64,000 nucleotides of DNA, taken from positions 806,001-870,000 of the forward strand of contig NZ_CP031194.1 of assembly GCF_003344965.1 (NCBI RefSeq), given 5' to 3'. Shown here in pieces: positions 1-7,586 of this stretch (position 1 is its first letter; each line of letters begins with the position of its first letter). Made by a program: the position numbers and the translations under genes. This DNA is from Streptomyces paludis. Lineage in GTDB: Bacteria > Actinomycetota > Actinomycetes > Streptomycetales > Streptomycetaceae. The notes below the pieces were generated by a model. That model searched no databases, was not told the origin of the DNA, and saw nothing but the letters and a program-made list of their open reading frames with translations.

Positions 1-210
1 GCCGCCGTCCTTGCGGATGTCCGCCGGCACCCGCTCCAGCGCCATCACGGCGACCGCCCCCGCGTCCTCGGCGATCTTCGCCTGCTCCGGGGTGACGACG
101 TCCATGATCACGCCGCCCTTCAGCTGCTCGGCCATCCCGCGCTTGACGCGCGCGGTGCCCGTCGCGGCGGTGTCGACGGGCTGGGCGGGGGTGGGAAGCG
201 TAGTGGACAC
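1..210 (-). CDS. pdxS: Pyridoxal 5'-phosphate synthase lyase subunit, N-terminal part
   Basis: This is the 5' end of pdxS; the rest lies beyond the left edge of the window. The first 70 residues carry the nearly invariant family start: [20 protein letters not shown], then the [21 protein letters not shown] stretch of the first beta-alpha repeats of the TIM barrel. PdxS condenses ribose 5-phosphate, glyceraldehyde 3-phosphate and ammonia (supplied by the glutaminase PdxT) into PLP in the cytoplasm. The start is GTG at 208-210, with a GAGG ribosome-binding site 7 nt upstream. It lies 112 nt downstream of the LemA-like gene on the same strand. The catalytic lysines lie outside the window, so activity cannot be judged. 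Confidence 0.95.
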   Translation of the reverse strand, partial: MSTTLPTPAQPVDTAATGTARVKRGMAEQLKGGVIMDVVTPEQAKIAEDAGAVAVMALERVPADIRKDGG

Positions 211-322
211 GGAGCGACCTCACTGGCTGAAAACGACAGGGATTACGGCTCCTCAAGGGAACGCCGCGCGCCCGGTCCACTGCAAGGGCCAATGGTTACG
301 CGGTGGCTCGTTCTCCCCCGGC

Positions 323-865
323 TCAGCCCCCCGGCCGGGCCGCCAGCGCCACCGGGGGCACATCGTCCATCTCGAACGCCAGCGGGAACGGCGCGTGTCC
401 GGCGAGCCGGAACCAGCGCACCTTCCGGTGCCGGCGCAGGGCGCGGGCGGCCCGTACGGCGTCGTTGTGGAACCGCCGCGCCATCGGCACGCGCCGCACC
501 GCCGCGGCCAGCTCCTCGGCGGCCTCCACACCCCCCGGCGCCTCCCTTACCGCCTCCACCTGAGCCGCCTCCCCGAACACGGCCCGCAACGCCTGGCTCA
601 GCTCACTCTCCGCCACCTCCCGCTGCTCCTCCTCCGCCTGCCGCGCGGCATGCGCGGCCTGATACAGCACGATCGACGCGGCCGGATCGAGCACCCCCGA
701 CGACGCCAGCTCCTGCGTCACGGACGCCCGCCGCAACAACTGCGCGTCGAGCGCGGCGCGGGCGGCATCAATCCGCGTGTGCAGCCGGTCGAGCCGCCCA
801 GCGGTCCAACTGAGATAGAGCCCCACAGCGATAACGACAACAACAATCCACACAAGAGAGGTCAC
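323..865 (-). CDS. LemA-like single-pass membrane protein
   Basis: A 180-residue protein starting with GTG at 863-865. The N-terminus is one membrane segment (about residues 3-19, SLVWIVVVVIAVGLYLSW). An Arg/Ala-rich helical region follows, with a long predicted coiled coil (about residues 25-110). The ending has MARRFHNDAVRAARALRR and then FPLAFEM, which resembles the RFYNDAV...FP ending of LemA-family proteins. The start was chosen because the reading frame further upstream runs into a repeat element and has no hydrophobic segment. The gene precedes pdxS on the same strand, but no functional link is evident. The function of actinobacterial LemA-like proteins is unknown to me; the family call is by motif only. 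Confidence 0.7.
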   Translation of the reverse strand: MTSLVWIVVVVIAVGLYLSWTAGRLDRLHTRIDAARAALDAQLLRRASVTQELASSGVLDPAASIVLYQAAHAARQAEEEQREVAESELSQALRAVFGEAAQVEAVREAPGGVEAAEELAAAVRRVPMARRFHNDAVRAARALRRHRKVRWFRLAGHAPFPLAFEMDDVPPVALAARPGG

Positions 866-887
866 GCCCGGCAGGCTAGCCGCTAGC

Positions 888-1358
888 CGCCTCCCGGCTA
901 AGAGGCCGTGGGTTTGTCTTTGGGCGGGGCCCGGTGCACACGTGCGGGTTGTCGCCGGGTGCCCCTCCGGTGGCACGCGTCCGGACTGCACGACTTACGC
1001 CGCGTGCGGGCCGGACCGTACCCGCAGGTTTCGCTCAGCGGCACAAATCGCGCTTTACGTCCGGACACGCACCCCCTGCGGTGCCCCCTTCAGGACCCGC
1101 ACAGACCACCGGGCCCGGCCCGGAGGGTTCGTGGCCCGGCCGTCCACCTACCGGAGGGGGCCGGGGTCGCAGGAGGTGACGTCCCCGGATGTAGAGCGTG
1201 ATTTGTGCCGCTGAACGGTCCGCAGTCGAAGAACCGGCCCGCACGCGGCGTAAATCATGCATCCGGGGATGCGCCTCCGGAGTGCCCCGACCCCCGGCAC
1301 GGGCGCACCTGCCGCACCCCGTACAACCACAAACCACGGCCCCCTAGCCGGGAGGCGA
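888..1358. repeat. Nested palindromic non-coding repeat, locus 1
   Basis: This 470-bp intergenic block between the LemA-like gene and pimA contains no convincing gene. It is organised as an imperfect nested palindrome. Outer modules starting CCTCCCGGCT..GGCCGTGG lie at about 889-930 (forward) and 1320-1357 (reverse). Inner modules lie at about 955-1072 (forward) and 1180-1295 (reverse), each holding a hairpin core with arms GATTT..GCCGC and GCGGC..AAATC (about 992-1049 and 1200-1256). A second copy lies in opposite orientation at 22061-22717. The many open frames through it are by-products of the base composition. I do not know the element; a MITE-like or structured-RNA nature is inference. 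Confidence 0.85.
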
Positions 1359-1365
1359 CCCCGCG

Positions 1366-2517
1366 TTAACGACCGAACCGCGCCCGAAACCCCGTACGTT
1401 CGTCCGTCGCCACCGACGCCGCGCCGTCCGTCACCGTCTCGTACACCGCCAAGATGTCCGCGCCGACCGTCGACCAGTCGAAGCGCCGTACATGCGCGCT
1501 CCCGCGCCCCCGCAGGGCCGCGCGGCGGGCCGGGTCGGCGAGGAGGCGGGTGGCCGCGCGGGCTAGGGCGGAGGCGTCCTCGTTGGTGAAGAGTTCGCCC
1601 GCGGCGCCGTGGTCGAGGACCTGGGCGAACGCGTCGAGGTCGCTGGCCAGGACCGCCGCCCCGGCGGACAGCGCCTCGACGAGGATGATGCCGAAGCTCT
1701 CGCCGCCGGTGTTGGGCGCGACGTACAGGTCGACGCTGCGCAGCAGCCTCGCTTTGTCGGTGTCGCTGATCATGCCGAGGAACTCGACGCGTTCGCGCAT
1801 GTCCTTGGGGAGGCGGGCCACCGCCTCCCGTTCGTCGCCGCGGCCCGCCACCAGCAGACGGGTGCCGGGGCGGGCGGCGAGGATCTCCGGGAGGGCCTCC
1901 ATCAGGACGGGCAGGCCCTTGCGCGGTTCGTCGATGCGGCCGATGAAGCCGATGGTGCCGCCCTGCCAGGCGGGGTTGACGTCGGCGTCGGCGAAGAAGC
2001 CGACGTCGACGCCGTTGGGGATGACGACGGCGTCGCCGCCCAGGTGTTCGACGAGGGTGCGGCGCGCGTACTCGCTGACGGCGATACGGGCGCTGATCTT
2101 CTCCAGCGCGGGCTGGAGGATCGGGTACGCCGCGATCATGGCGCGGGAGCGCGGGTTGGAGGTGTGGAAGGTGGCGACGATGGGGCCCTGCGCGGCCCAG
2201 CAGGCGAGCAGGCCGAGCGAGGGCGAGGCCGGTTCGTGGATGTGGATGACGTCGAAGGTGCCGTCGTGCAGCCAGCGGCGGACCCGCGCGGCCGACAGGA
2301 AGCCGAAGTTGAGGCGGGCGACGGAGCCGTTGTACGGGACGGGGACGGCGCGGCCGGCGGAGACGACGTAGGGCGGCAGGGGGGTCTCGTCGTCCGCGGG
2401 GGCGAGGACGGAGACCTCGTGGCCGAGCCGGATGAGATGTTCGGCCAGGTCTCTGATGTGGAACTGGACGCCGCCCGGTACGTCCCAGGAGTACGGGCAG
2501 ACGATTCCGATCCTCAC
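1366..2517 (-). CDS. pimA: Phosphatidylinositol alpha-mannosyltransferase
   Basis: A 383-residue GT4-family, GT-B-fold glycosyltransferase. In actinobacteria it transfers the first mannose from GDP-mannose to the inositol of phosphatidylinositol at the inner face of the membrane, starting phosphatidylinositol mannosides. The N-terminal Rossmann domain begins RIGIVCPYSWDVPGGVQFHI, with the glycine-rich loop PGG at about residue 16. The C-terminal domain has the GFIGRIDEPRKGL donor-site loop and the EX7E motif in NTGGESFGIILVEAL. Both active-site regions are complete. The GTG start at 2515-2517 overlaps the stop of the upstream acyltransferase by 4 nt, so the pair is translationally coupled. 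It is the third gene of pgsA>patA>pimA. Confidence 0.93.
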   Translation of the reverse strand: MRIGIVCPYSWDVPGGVQFHIRDLAEHLIRLGHEVSVLAPADDETPLPPYVVSAGRAVPVPYNGSVARLNFGFLSAARVRRWLHDGTFDVIHIHEPASPSLGLLACWAAQGPIVATFHTSNPRSRAMIAAYPILQPALEKISARIAVSEYARRTLVEHLGGDAVVIPNGVDVGFFADADVNPAWQGGTIGFIGRIDEPRKGLPVLMEALPEILAARPGTRLLVAGRGDEREAVARLPKDMRERVEFLGMISDTDKARLLRSVDLYVAPNTGGESFGIILVEALSAGAAVLASDLDAFAQVLDHGAAGELFTNEDASALARAATRLLADPARRAALRGRGSAHVRRFDWSTVGADILAVYETVTDGAASVATDERTGFRARFGR

Positions 2518-3425
2518 CGGGGACCCCCGCCCGGGTCGAGATCCGCGAGCCACAGACGTTGCAGCATGTGCCAGTCCTCCGGGTGCTCGGCGATTCCGGT
2601 GGCGAAGACGTCGGCCACCGCCTGTGTCATCACAGACGTCTTCTCGGCGCGGGTACCTGTTCCGGGGACCTCGACGGCGGGAAACACCTGGCCGCGCAGG
2701 ACGGGGGTGTCGTCGAACCACAGGACGGTGGGCAGCAGCAGCGCGCCCGTCCGCTGGGCCAGCAGCGCGGGGCCCGCCGGCATTCTGGCCCGGTCGCCGA
2801 AGAAGTCGACCTCGACGCCGGACTCGGAGAGGTCGCGGTCGGCGACGAGGCAGACCAGGCCGCCGGCGCGGAGCCGGCGGGCGAGCGTGCCGAAGGCGGT
2901 GCCGCCGGTGTGCGGGACGACCTCCATGCCCAGGCTCTCGCGGTAGGCGACGAACCGGTCGTACAGCTTCTCGGGCTTGAGCCGCTCGGCGACGGTGGTG
3001 AAGGGCACGTCGTGGGCGCGGGTGAGCCAGGCGCCCGCGAGGTCCCAGTTGGCCATGTGCGGCAGGGCGAGGATGACGCCCCGGCCGGTGGTGAGGCCGT
3101 CGAAGAGGAGGCCGATGTCCTTGATCTCGACACCGTCGCGCACGCGCTCCTTGCTCCAGGCGGGCAGCCGGAACGACTCCATCCAGTACCGCGTGTACGA
3201 GCGCATCCCGGCCTTGGAGAGCGCGGCGAGCCGTTCGGGGCCCGCGTCGGGGACCACGCGGGCGAGGTTGGCCTCCAGGCGCCGCACACTGGGGCCGTGC
3301 CGCTTCCAGGCGGTGTCCGCGACGGTCCGGCCCAGCGCGTTCGCGAGGGGCTCGGGGAGCGTCTTGACGGCGCTCCAGCCGATCCCGTACAGGGCGTCGG
3401 TCACCCGGTCGCCGACGGCGCTCAT
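2514..3425 (-). CDS. patA: Phosphatidylinositol mannoside acyltransferase
   Basis: A 303-residue member of the LpxL/HtrB-like lysophospholipid acyltransferase superfamily, corresponding to the actinobacterial enzyme that acylates the mannose of PIM. The catalytic HX4D motif is visible as PHMANWD (about residue 127). Later conserved pieces are ERLKPEKLYDRFVAYRESLG, VPHTGG and VADRDLSESGVEVDFFG, the second block typical of the family. There is no cleavable signal; it acts at the cytoplasmic membrane face. The ATG start at 3423-3425 overlaps the pgsA stop, and its end overlaps pimA by 4 nt. The tight three-gene order, CDP-alcohol phosphotransferase then acyltransferase then mannosyltransferase, supports the PIM assignment over a generic lipid-A-type acyltransferase. 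Confidence 0.9.
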   Translation of the reverse strand: MSAVGDRVTDALYGIGWSAVKTLPEPLANALGRTVADTAWKRHGPSVRRLEANLARVVPDAGPERLAALSKAGMRSYTRYWMESFRLPAWSKERVRDGVEIKDIGLLFDGLTTGRGVILALPHMANWDLAGAWLTRAHDVPFTTVAERLKPEKLYDRFVAYRESLGMEVVPHTGGTAFGTLARRLRAGGLVCLVADRDLSESGVEVDFFGDRARMPAGPALLAQRTGALLLPTVLWFDDTPVLRGQVFPAVEVPGTGTRAEKTSVMTQAVADVFATGIAEHPEDWHMLQRLWLADLDPGGGPR

Positions 3426-4102
3426 GAGGCGGCCCCACTCTCCCGGGTGGGACTCTCGGCCGTCTCCGCCGCGGCGTCGGCCTCGGCGGACTCGCGCCGT
3501 ACGGTGACGACGCGCTGCCCGAGGGTCACGAGACTGCCGGCCGCGACGACCCACAGGGCGATCGGCAGCAGGATGTCGATCCCGGGCACGCCGAAGGCGT
3601 GCAGGCCGGCGAGCCCGGCGGCGACGAGGGAGATGACGAGCCGCTCGGCGCGCTCGATGAGCCCGTTGACGGCCACCGGCAGCCCGATGGACTCGCCGCG
3701 CGCCTTGGTGTACGAGACGACCTGGCCGCTGGCGAGGCAGAAGATGGCGACGGCGCAGAGGGTGATGCTGTCCCCGTCGCCCGCGTACCAGAGCGCGAAG
3801 CCGGCGAAGATCGCGCCGTCCGCGACACGGTCGAGCGTGGAGTCGAGGAAGGCGCCCCAGCGGCTGGTGATCCCGGCCTGTCGCGCCATGTTGCCGTCGA
3901 CGAGGTCGGAGAAGACGAAAACGGTGATGACGATGGTGCCCCAGAAGAACTCCCCGCGGGGGAAGAAGGCCAGCGCGCCCGCCATCACCCCGGCCGTGCC
4001 GATCAGGGTGACCGCGTCAGGACTGACTCCGCGTCGGAGCAGAAATGCGGCGAACGGCGTGAGGACACGCGTGAAGAATGCACGCGCGTACTTGTTCAGC
4101 AT
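3422..4102 (-). CDS. pgsA: CDP-alcohol phosphatidyltransferase, likely phosphatidylinositol phosphate synthase
   Basis: A 226-residue integral membrane protein with the full CDP-alcohol phosphatidyltransferase signature DGX2ARX8GX3DX3D, seen as DGNMARQAGITSRWGAFLD followed by STLD (about residues 68-90). About six hydrophobic segments follow the usual fold. In actinobacteria with this gene order the enzyme joins CDP-diacylglycerol and inositol 1-phosphate to make phosphatidylinositol phosphate, the precursor used by PatA and PimA downstream. Specificity is inferred from the operon, not from residues, so phosphatidylglycerophosphate synthase is the alternative. The C-terminal 25 residues are Glu/Ala-rich and divergent. 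It is the first gene of the PIM operon, overlapping patA by 4 nt. Confidence 0.9.
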   Translation of the reverse strand: MLNKYARAFFTRVLTPFAAFLLRRGVSPDAVTLIGTAGVMAGALAFFPRGEFFWGTIVITVFVFSDLVDGNMARQAGITSRWGAFLDSTLDRVADGAIFAGFALWYAGDGDSITLCAVAIFCLASGQVVSYTKARGESIGLPVAVNGLIERAERLVISLVAAGLAGLHAFGVPGIDILLPIALWVVAAGSLVTLGQRVVTVRRESAEADAAAETAESPTRESGAAS

Positions 4103-4493
4103 GGCCTTCCCGAGGTTCGGTTGGCCGCGCGGCCCCGACGGCCACCGGCTGGCCCATCGTAGTCACGACGGCCGCGCGACACCGCCGGGTCCCCGCGCGG
4201 GCCGTCCTGTGCCCCGTATGGACGCGCCCCGGGCGGAGTACGGGGTGCGGGAGGACCGGAGCCCGGCCCCGCCGCGGGCCTCGGCGGGGCCCTTTCCGGG
4301 CGGGGCGGCAACGGACGGCGGAGAGCGCCTGGTTGGCCGCGCGGCCCGGTTCATGCGCGAGTGGCGAAGACACGCCAGTGTCCTGACGCGGACGGCATGA
4401 CGCGGTTACGCTGGGGTGACCAGGCCCTGGGTTGCGGGGCACGCGGGCCGGGAAGTAGTCGCGGCAGCGGAACCGTGCGGCGAGGGGCGGCAA

Positions 4494-6149
4494 GTGGCAA
4501 ACGACGTATTCGACTTCAGCCCTGGGGCGCAGATCCCGCTCCAGGGCTCGGCGGGGCAGACGGCGGCCACCCAGGCCCTCGCCTCGGCCGCCTATCGGGA
4601 CAGCCCGATGGAGGACATCCTCAAGGCCGACAACGACTGGCACAAGTCGAAGGTCACCAAGGGCAAGTTCTCGCTCTTCGAGCCCAATCTCGGCGAGGCG
4701 TTCGCCCGCGCCGTGCAGTCGCGGACGCTGGGCCCCGGCCGGGGCGCGCTGATCCAGTCGTTCGGCATGGCGCCCCAGACGGTCGTCGAGCACTGCCTGG
4801 ACGCGACCCATATCCGCCGGGAGCGCGACAAGAAGCTCACGGTGGTGACGGCGGTCGCCGGGGTGGTCTTCCTGCCCGGTGTGCTGATCTGGCTGGGCGT
4901 GTTCCAGCTGCGCCGCACCCTGGCGGGGGCGAAGGACCGCCGGGCGGGCGCGGTGGGCACCGCGGCGCTGGTGGCGGTCGCGGTGCTGGCGGTGCTGCTC
5001 CTGGTCAAGCTGCCGTTCGACGGGGTGCTCGGCTGGTATCTGCGCGGAGTGATCGTCGCACCGGTCATCGGCTGGTATCTGGCGAAGCGCATCTGCGAGC
5101 AGGCGGCGCAGGATCTGCGCGACCACTGGAACGGTCTGCTGTCCGGCGGCGGCACCAGCGTCAAGATCCCCGAGGCGGTCCCCGGCACCCCGGGCGACGC
5201 GACCCGGGAGGAGATGCGTCTGGGGCTGGAGAAGCTCAGCGCCGAGCAGCAGTCCAACATGGTCTTCTACGCGGGCCCGAAGGGCATACTCGGGATGGGC
5301 ACGCGCTGGGGCAGCTGGCAGCTCGCCGAGGAGCTGGTCCCGAAGGATCCCGACAAGGAGATCCACCAGTTCCGCAGTTACGACGTGATACGCGCGATCC
5401 ACGACCAGATGAAGCTGCTGGAGCGCGGCCCGCTCAACTCCGGTGGGTTCCCGACCCCTTCGGTCAAGCACTGGGTCGTGGCGCCGATCGGTGAAGGCGC
5501 GTCCTCGGTCTCCTGGCCGGACGGCGCGGACGTCGAGGCGTATCAGATCAAGAGCCACGAGATACAGCGCATCTGCAACCACCAGCAGTTCGGCAGTGGC
5601 AACCGGCACTATCTCGGAGTGCAGTTCACGCTCTGGGACAGCCAGTTGGTCATCACGATGATGATCTCGGTGACCGTTCTGCACGAGACGCTCCGTATCG
5701 AGGTCTCGGGCTACGCGCTGGGTCCGGTGCACTCGTTCTTCTTCGCGAAGCCGGCGGCGAAGACCGTGTCCCGCGCCAAGACGGTCCGGTTCTGGGAGAC
5801 GACCTCGCGGAATCTGCCGCTGGTGGAGCCCAAGGAGGCGGTCCGGCTCGCGGTGCGGGCGCCGTTCACCTGGTATCCGCACATCCTCGACTTCCTCGGC
5901 GGCAAGCTGTCGCTGCCGGAGCCGTTCGGTATGCGGCATGTCTGGGCCGAGCAGCCGTGGCGCCACCGCTTCATGGCGGACGACGCGATGCGCGCCGCCA
6001 CCCCGGTGCTGCGGGTCGCGCACAACGCGGCGATGCGGGTGCTGGACGAGCACGGCGTGAGCACGGCGGGCTTCAGCAGCCGCTCGTCCTCGCTGATAGG
6101 AGCCGTGCAGGACCCGTCGCCGAAGAAGATCGACGCGTACGACGCGTAA
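4494..6149 (+). CDS. Conserved hypothetical membrane protein, 551 residues
   Basis: I do not recognise a named family. The GTG start at 4494 has GAGGGGCGG just upstream. Residues 1-110 are soluble, with many Gln/Ala/Lys. Three hydrophobic segments follow (about 116-137, 157-175 and 181-199, the last containing GWYLRGVIVAPVIGWYLA). The remaining 350 residues form a large soluble domain with KGILGMGTRWGSWQLAEELV and, near the middle, HYLGVQFTLWDSQLVITMMI. The shape suggests a membrane anchor with a cytoplasmic or extracytoplasmic C-terminal domain. It stands alone between the divergently transcribed PIM operon and the convergent HIT gene, with a strong hairpin terminator 5 nt after the stop. 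No function can be inferred from neighbours. Confidence 0.85.
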   Translation: MANDVFDFSPGAQIPLQGSAGQTAATQALASAAYRDSPMEDILKADNDWHKSKVTKGKFSLFEPNLGEAFARAVQSRTLGPGRGALIQSFGMAPQTVVEHCLDATHIRRERDKKLTVVTAVAGVVFLPGVLIWLGVFQLRRTLAGAKDRRAGAVGTAALVAVAVLAVLLLVKLPFDGVLGWYLRGVIVAPVIGWYLAKRICEQAAQDLRDHWNGLLSGGGTSVKIPEAVPGTPGDATREEMRLGLEKLSAEQQSNMVFYAGPKGILGMGTRWGSWQLAEELVPKDPDKEIHQFRSYDVIRAIHDQMKLLERGPLNSGGFPTPSVKHWVVAPIGEGASSVSWPDGADVEAYQIKSHEIQRICNHQQFGSGNRHYLGVQFTLWDSQLVITMMISVTVLHETLRIEVSGYALGPVHSFFFAKPAAKTVSRAKTVRFWETTSRNLPLVEPKEAVRLAVRAPFTWYPHILDFLGGKLSLPEPFGMRHVWAEQPWRHRFMADDAMRAATPVLRVAHNAAMRVLDEHGVSTAGFSSRSSSLIGAVQDPSPKKIDAYDA

Positions 6150-6153
6150 CGCG

Positions 6154-6196
6154 ACCGCCGCTGTGCCCAGGGCCGGGCCCCGGACACAGCGGCGGT
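6154..6196. terminator. Bidirectional hairpin terminator
   Basis: Perfect 12-bp arms ACCGCCGCTGTG (6154-6165) and CACAGCGGCGGT (6185-6196) sit between two convergent genes, the 551-residue membrane protein and the HIT protein. There is no T-run, which is usual in Streptomyces. Confidence 0.75.
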
Positions 6197-6212
6197 GGCG
6201 GCGGCGCTCAGC

Positions 6213-6764
6213 TCAGGAGCCGTCCGGCCAGGTGTCCGCGAGCATCTGGCGGGTGTCGGCGAGCAGCTGCGGCAGCACCTTCGTGTGGCCGACGACCGGC
6301 ATGAAGTTGGTGTCGCCGCCCCAGCGCGGCACCACATGCTGGTGCAGATGCGCGGCGATCCCCGCGCCGGCGACCGCGCCCTGATTCATCCCGATATTGA
6401 AGCCGTGCGCGCCGGACGCCCGGCGCAGCGCCGTCATGGCGTGCTTGGTGAACAGCCCCAGCTCGGCGGTCTCCGCCTCGTCCAGCTCCGTGTAGTCGGC
6501 GACATGCCGGAACGGCACCACCATCAGATGTCCGCCGTTGTACGGGTAGAGGTTGAGCACCGCGTACACCTGCTCGCCGCGGGCGATGATCAGCCCGTCC
6601 ACATCGGATTTGGCGGGGATGGAGCAGAAGGGACAGCCGTCGCCGGCGCCCGGCCCGGTGGGCTTGTTCTCGCCCTGGATATAGGCCATCCGGTGAGGTG
6701 TCCACAGACGCTGGAACGCGTCCTGGGTCCCCACGCCGATCTGCTGCTCCGGCTCACTCGTCAT
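6213..6764 (-). CDS. HIT family nucleotide hydrolase (Ap4A-hydrolase type)
   Basis: A 183-residue histidine-triad protein. The catalytic motif HXHXHXX is HLHQHVVPR near residue 145, with the upstream GMNQGAVAGAGIAAH loop that lines the nucleotide site. CPFC at about residue 44 supplies two Cys of the zinc site seen in the actinobacterial Ap4A phosphorylase/hydrolase-like branch. It is a cytosolic enzyme expected to cleave dinucleoside polyphosphates or adenosine-5'-phosphosulfate-like nucleotides; the exact substrate is not readable. The ATG at 6762-6764 was chosen over an in-frame ATG four codons upstream because MTSEPEQQIG matches the normal family start. It is divergent from the channel gene, with about 75 bp between them. 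Confidence 0.9.
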   Translation of the reverse strand: MTSEPEQQIGVGTQDAFQRLWTPHRMAYIQGENKPTGPGAGDGCPFCSIPAKSDVDGLIIARGEQVYAVLNLYPYNGGHLMVVPFRHVADYTELDEAETAELGLFTKHAMTALRRASGAHGFNIGMNQGAVAGAGIAAHLHQHVVPRWGGDTNFMPVVGHTKVLPQLLADTRQMLADTWPDGS

Positions 6765-6839
6765 GCTGTGCAGCATATGACTTCGTCCCGGAAGCGTGTC
6801 GCCGGGCCCGTAACGGCCGCCCGTCGGGATGCTGGGGCG

Positions 6840-7511
6840 ATGCATGTCCGCAACGGCCCGGCCCGGCAGCGGGCCTGGGAGCGGCGCACGGAGCTGCCGC
6901 TGCTCGTGGCCTCGCTCCTCTTCCTCGCCTGCTACACGGTCCGGGTGCTCGCCCGCGCCGCCCCGGTCTGGCACGGCCTGGCGCTGGCCGGCACGGTGCT
7001 GATCTGGGCGGTCTTCGCGGTGGACTACGGCGTACGGCTGGTGCTGAGCGGCCGGGGGCTGCGCTTCGTACGGTCGCACTGGCTGGACACGGTCGTGCTG
7101 GCGCTGCCCCTGCTGCGCCCGCTGCGGATCGTCAACGCGTATGTGGCCCTGCGACACCGCCGGGGCCGCCCGCGGTTCAGTCTGTACGGGCGGGTGATGG
7201 CGTACGCCGGAACGGCCTCGGCGCTGCTCAGCTTCGCCGCCTCGCTCGCGGTCTACCAGCAGGAGCGGGACTCGCCGGGCGCCACGATCAGGACCTTCGG
7301 CGACGCCGTGTGGTGGGCCTGTTCGGCGATCACCACGGTCGGCTACGGCGATGTCACACCGGTGACCCCGCTGGGGCGGCTGTGCGCGGTGTTTCTGATG
7401 GTGTGCGGCCTGGCGCTGCTGGGGGCGGTGACGGGGTCGTTCTCGTCCTGGCTGATCCAGGTCTTCGGCCGCGAGGACCGGGACGGGCGAACGGACCGGG
7501 AGGACAGGTAG
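6840..7511 (+). CDS. Ion channel with potassium selectivity filter
   Basis: A 223-residue membrane protein. The selectivity filter TTVGYGD (from residue 165) is complete and is flanked by a pore helix and a final membrane segment (LCAVFLMVCGLALLGAVTGS). Three to four hydrophobic segments precede the pore. The region between them, RFVRSHWLDTVVLALPLLRP, is arginine-rich and resembles the S3-S4 part of small voltage-gated-like bacterial channels. The protein ends in a short charged tail (GREDRDGRTDREDR) with no RCK/TrkA_N domain, so gating by NAD or calcium is not evident. The ATG at 6840 was chosen because the frame upstream overlaps the HIT gene. A bidirectional terminator separates it from thrS. 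Confidence 0.87.
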   Translation: MHVRNGPARQRAWERRTELPLLVASLLFLACYTVRVLARAAPVWHGLALAGTVLIWAVFAVDYGVRLVLSGRGLRFVRSHWLDTVVLALPLLRPLRIVNAYVALRHRRGRPRFSLYGRVMAYAGTASALLSFAASLAVYQQERDSPGATIRTFGDAVWWACSAITTVGYGDVTPVTPLGRLCAVFLMVCGLALLGAVTGSFSSWLIQVFGREDRDGRTDREDR

Positions 7512-7532
7512 GCAGGACGGAGAGGACATGGA

Positions 7533-7572
7533 ACGGCCCCCGGGCCGCCCCTGAAGGGCGCCCGGGGGCCGT
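7533..7572. terminator. Bidirectional hairpin terminator
   Basis: GC-rich arms ACGGCCCCCGGG.. (7533-7550) and ..CCCGGGGGCCGT (7556-7572) enclose a 5-nt loop between the convergent channel gene and thrS. Confidence 0.8.
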
Positions 7573-7586
7573 CCGCCGTCCGGTCG

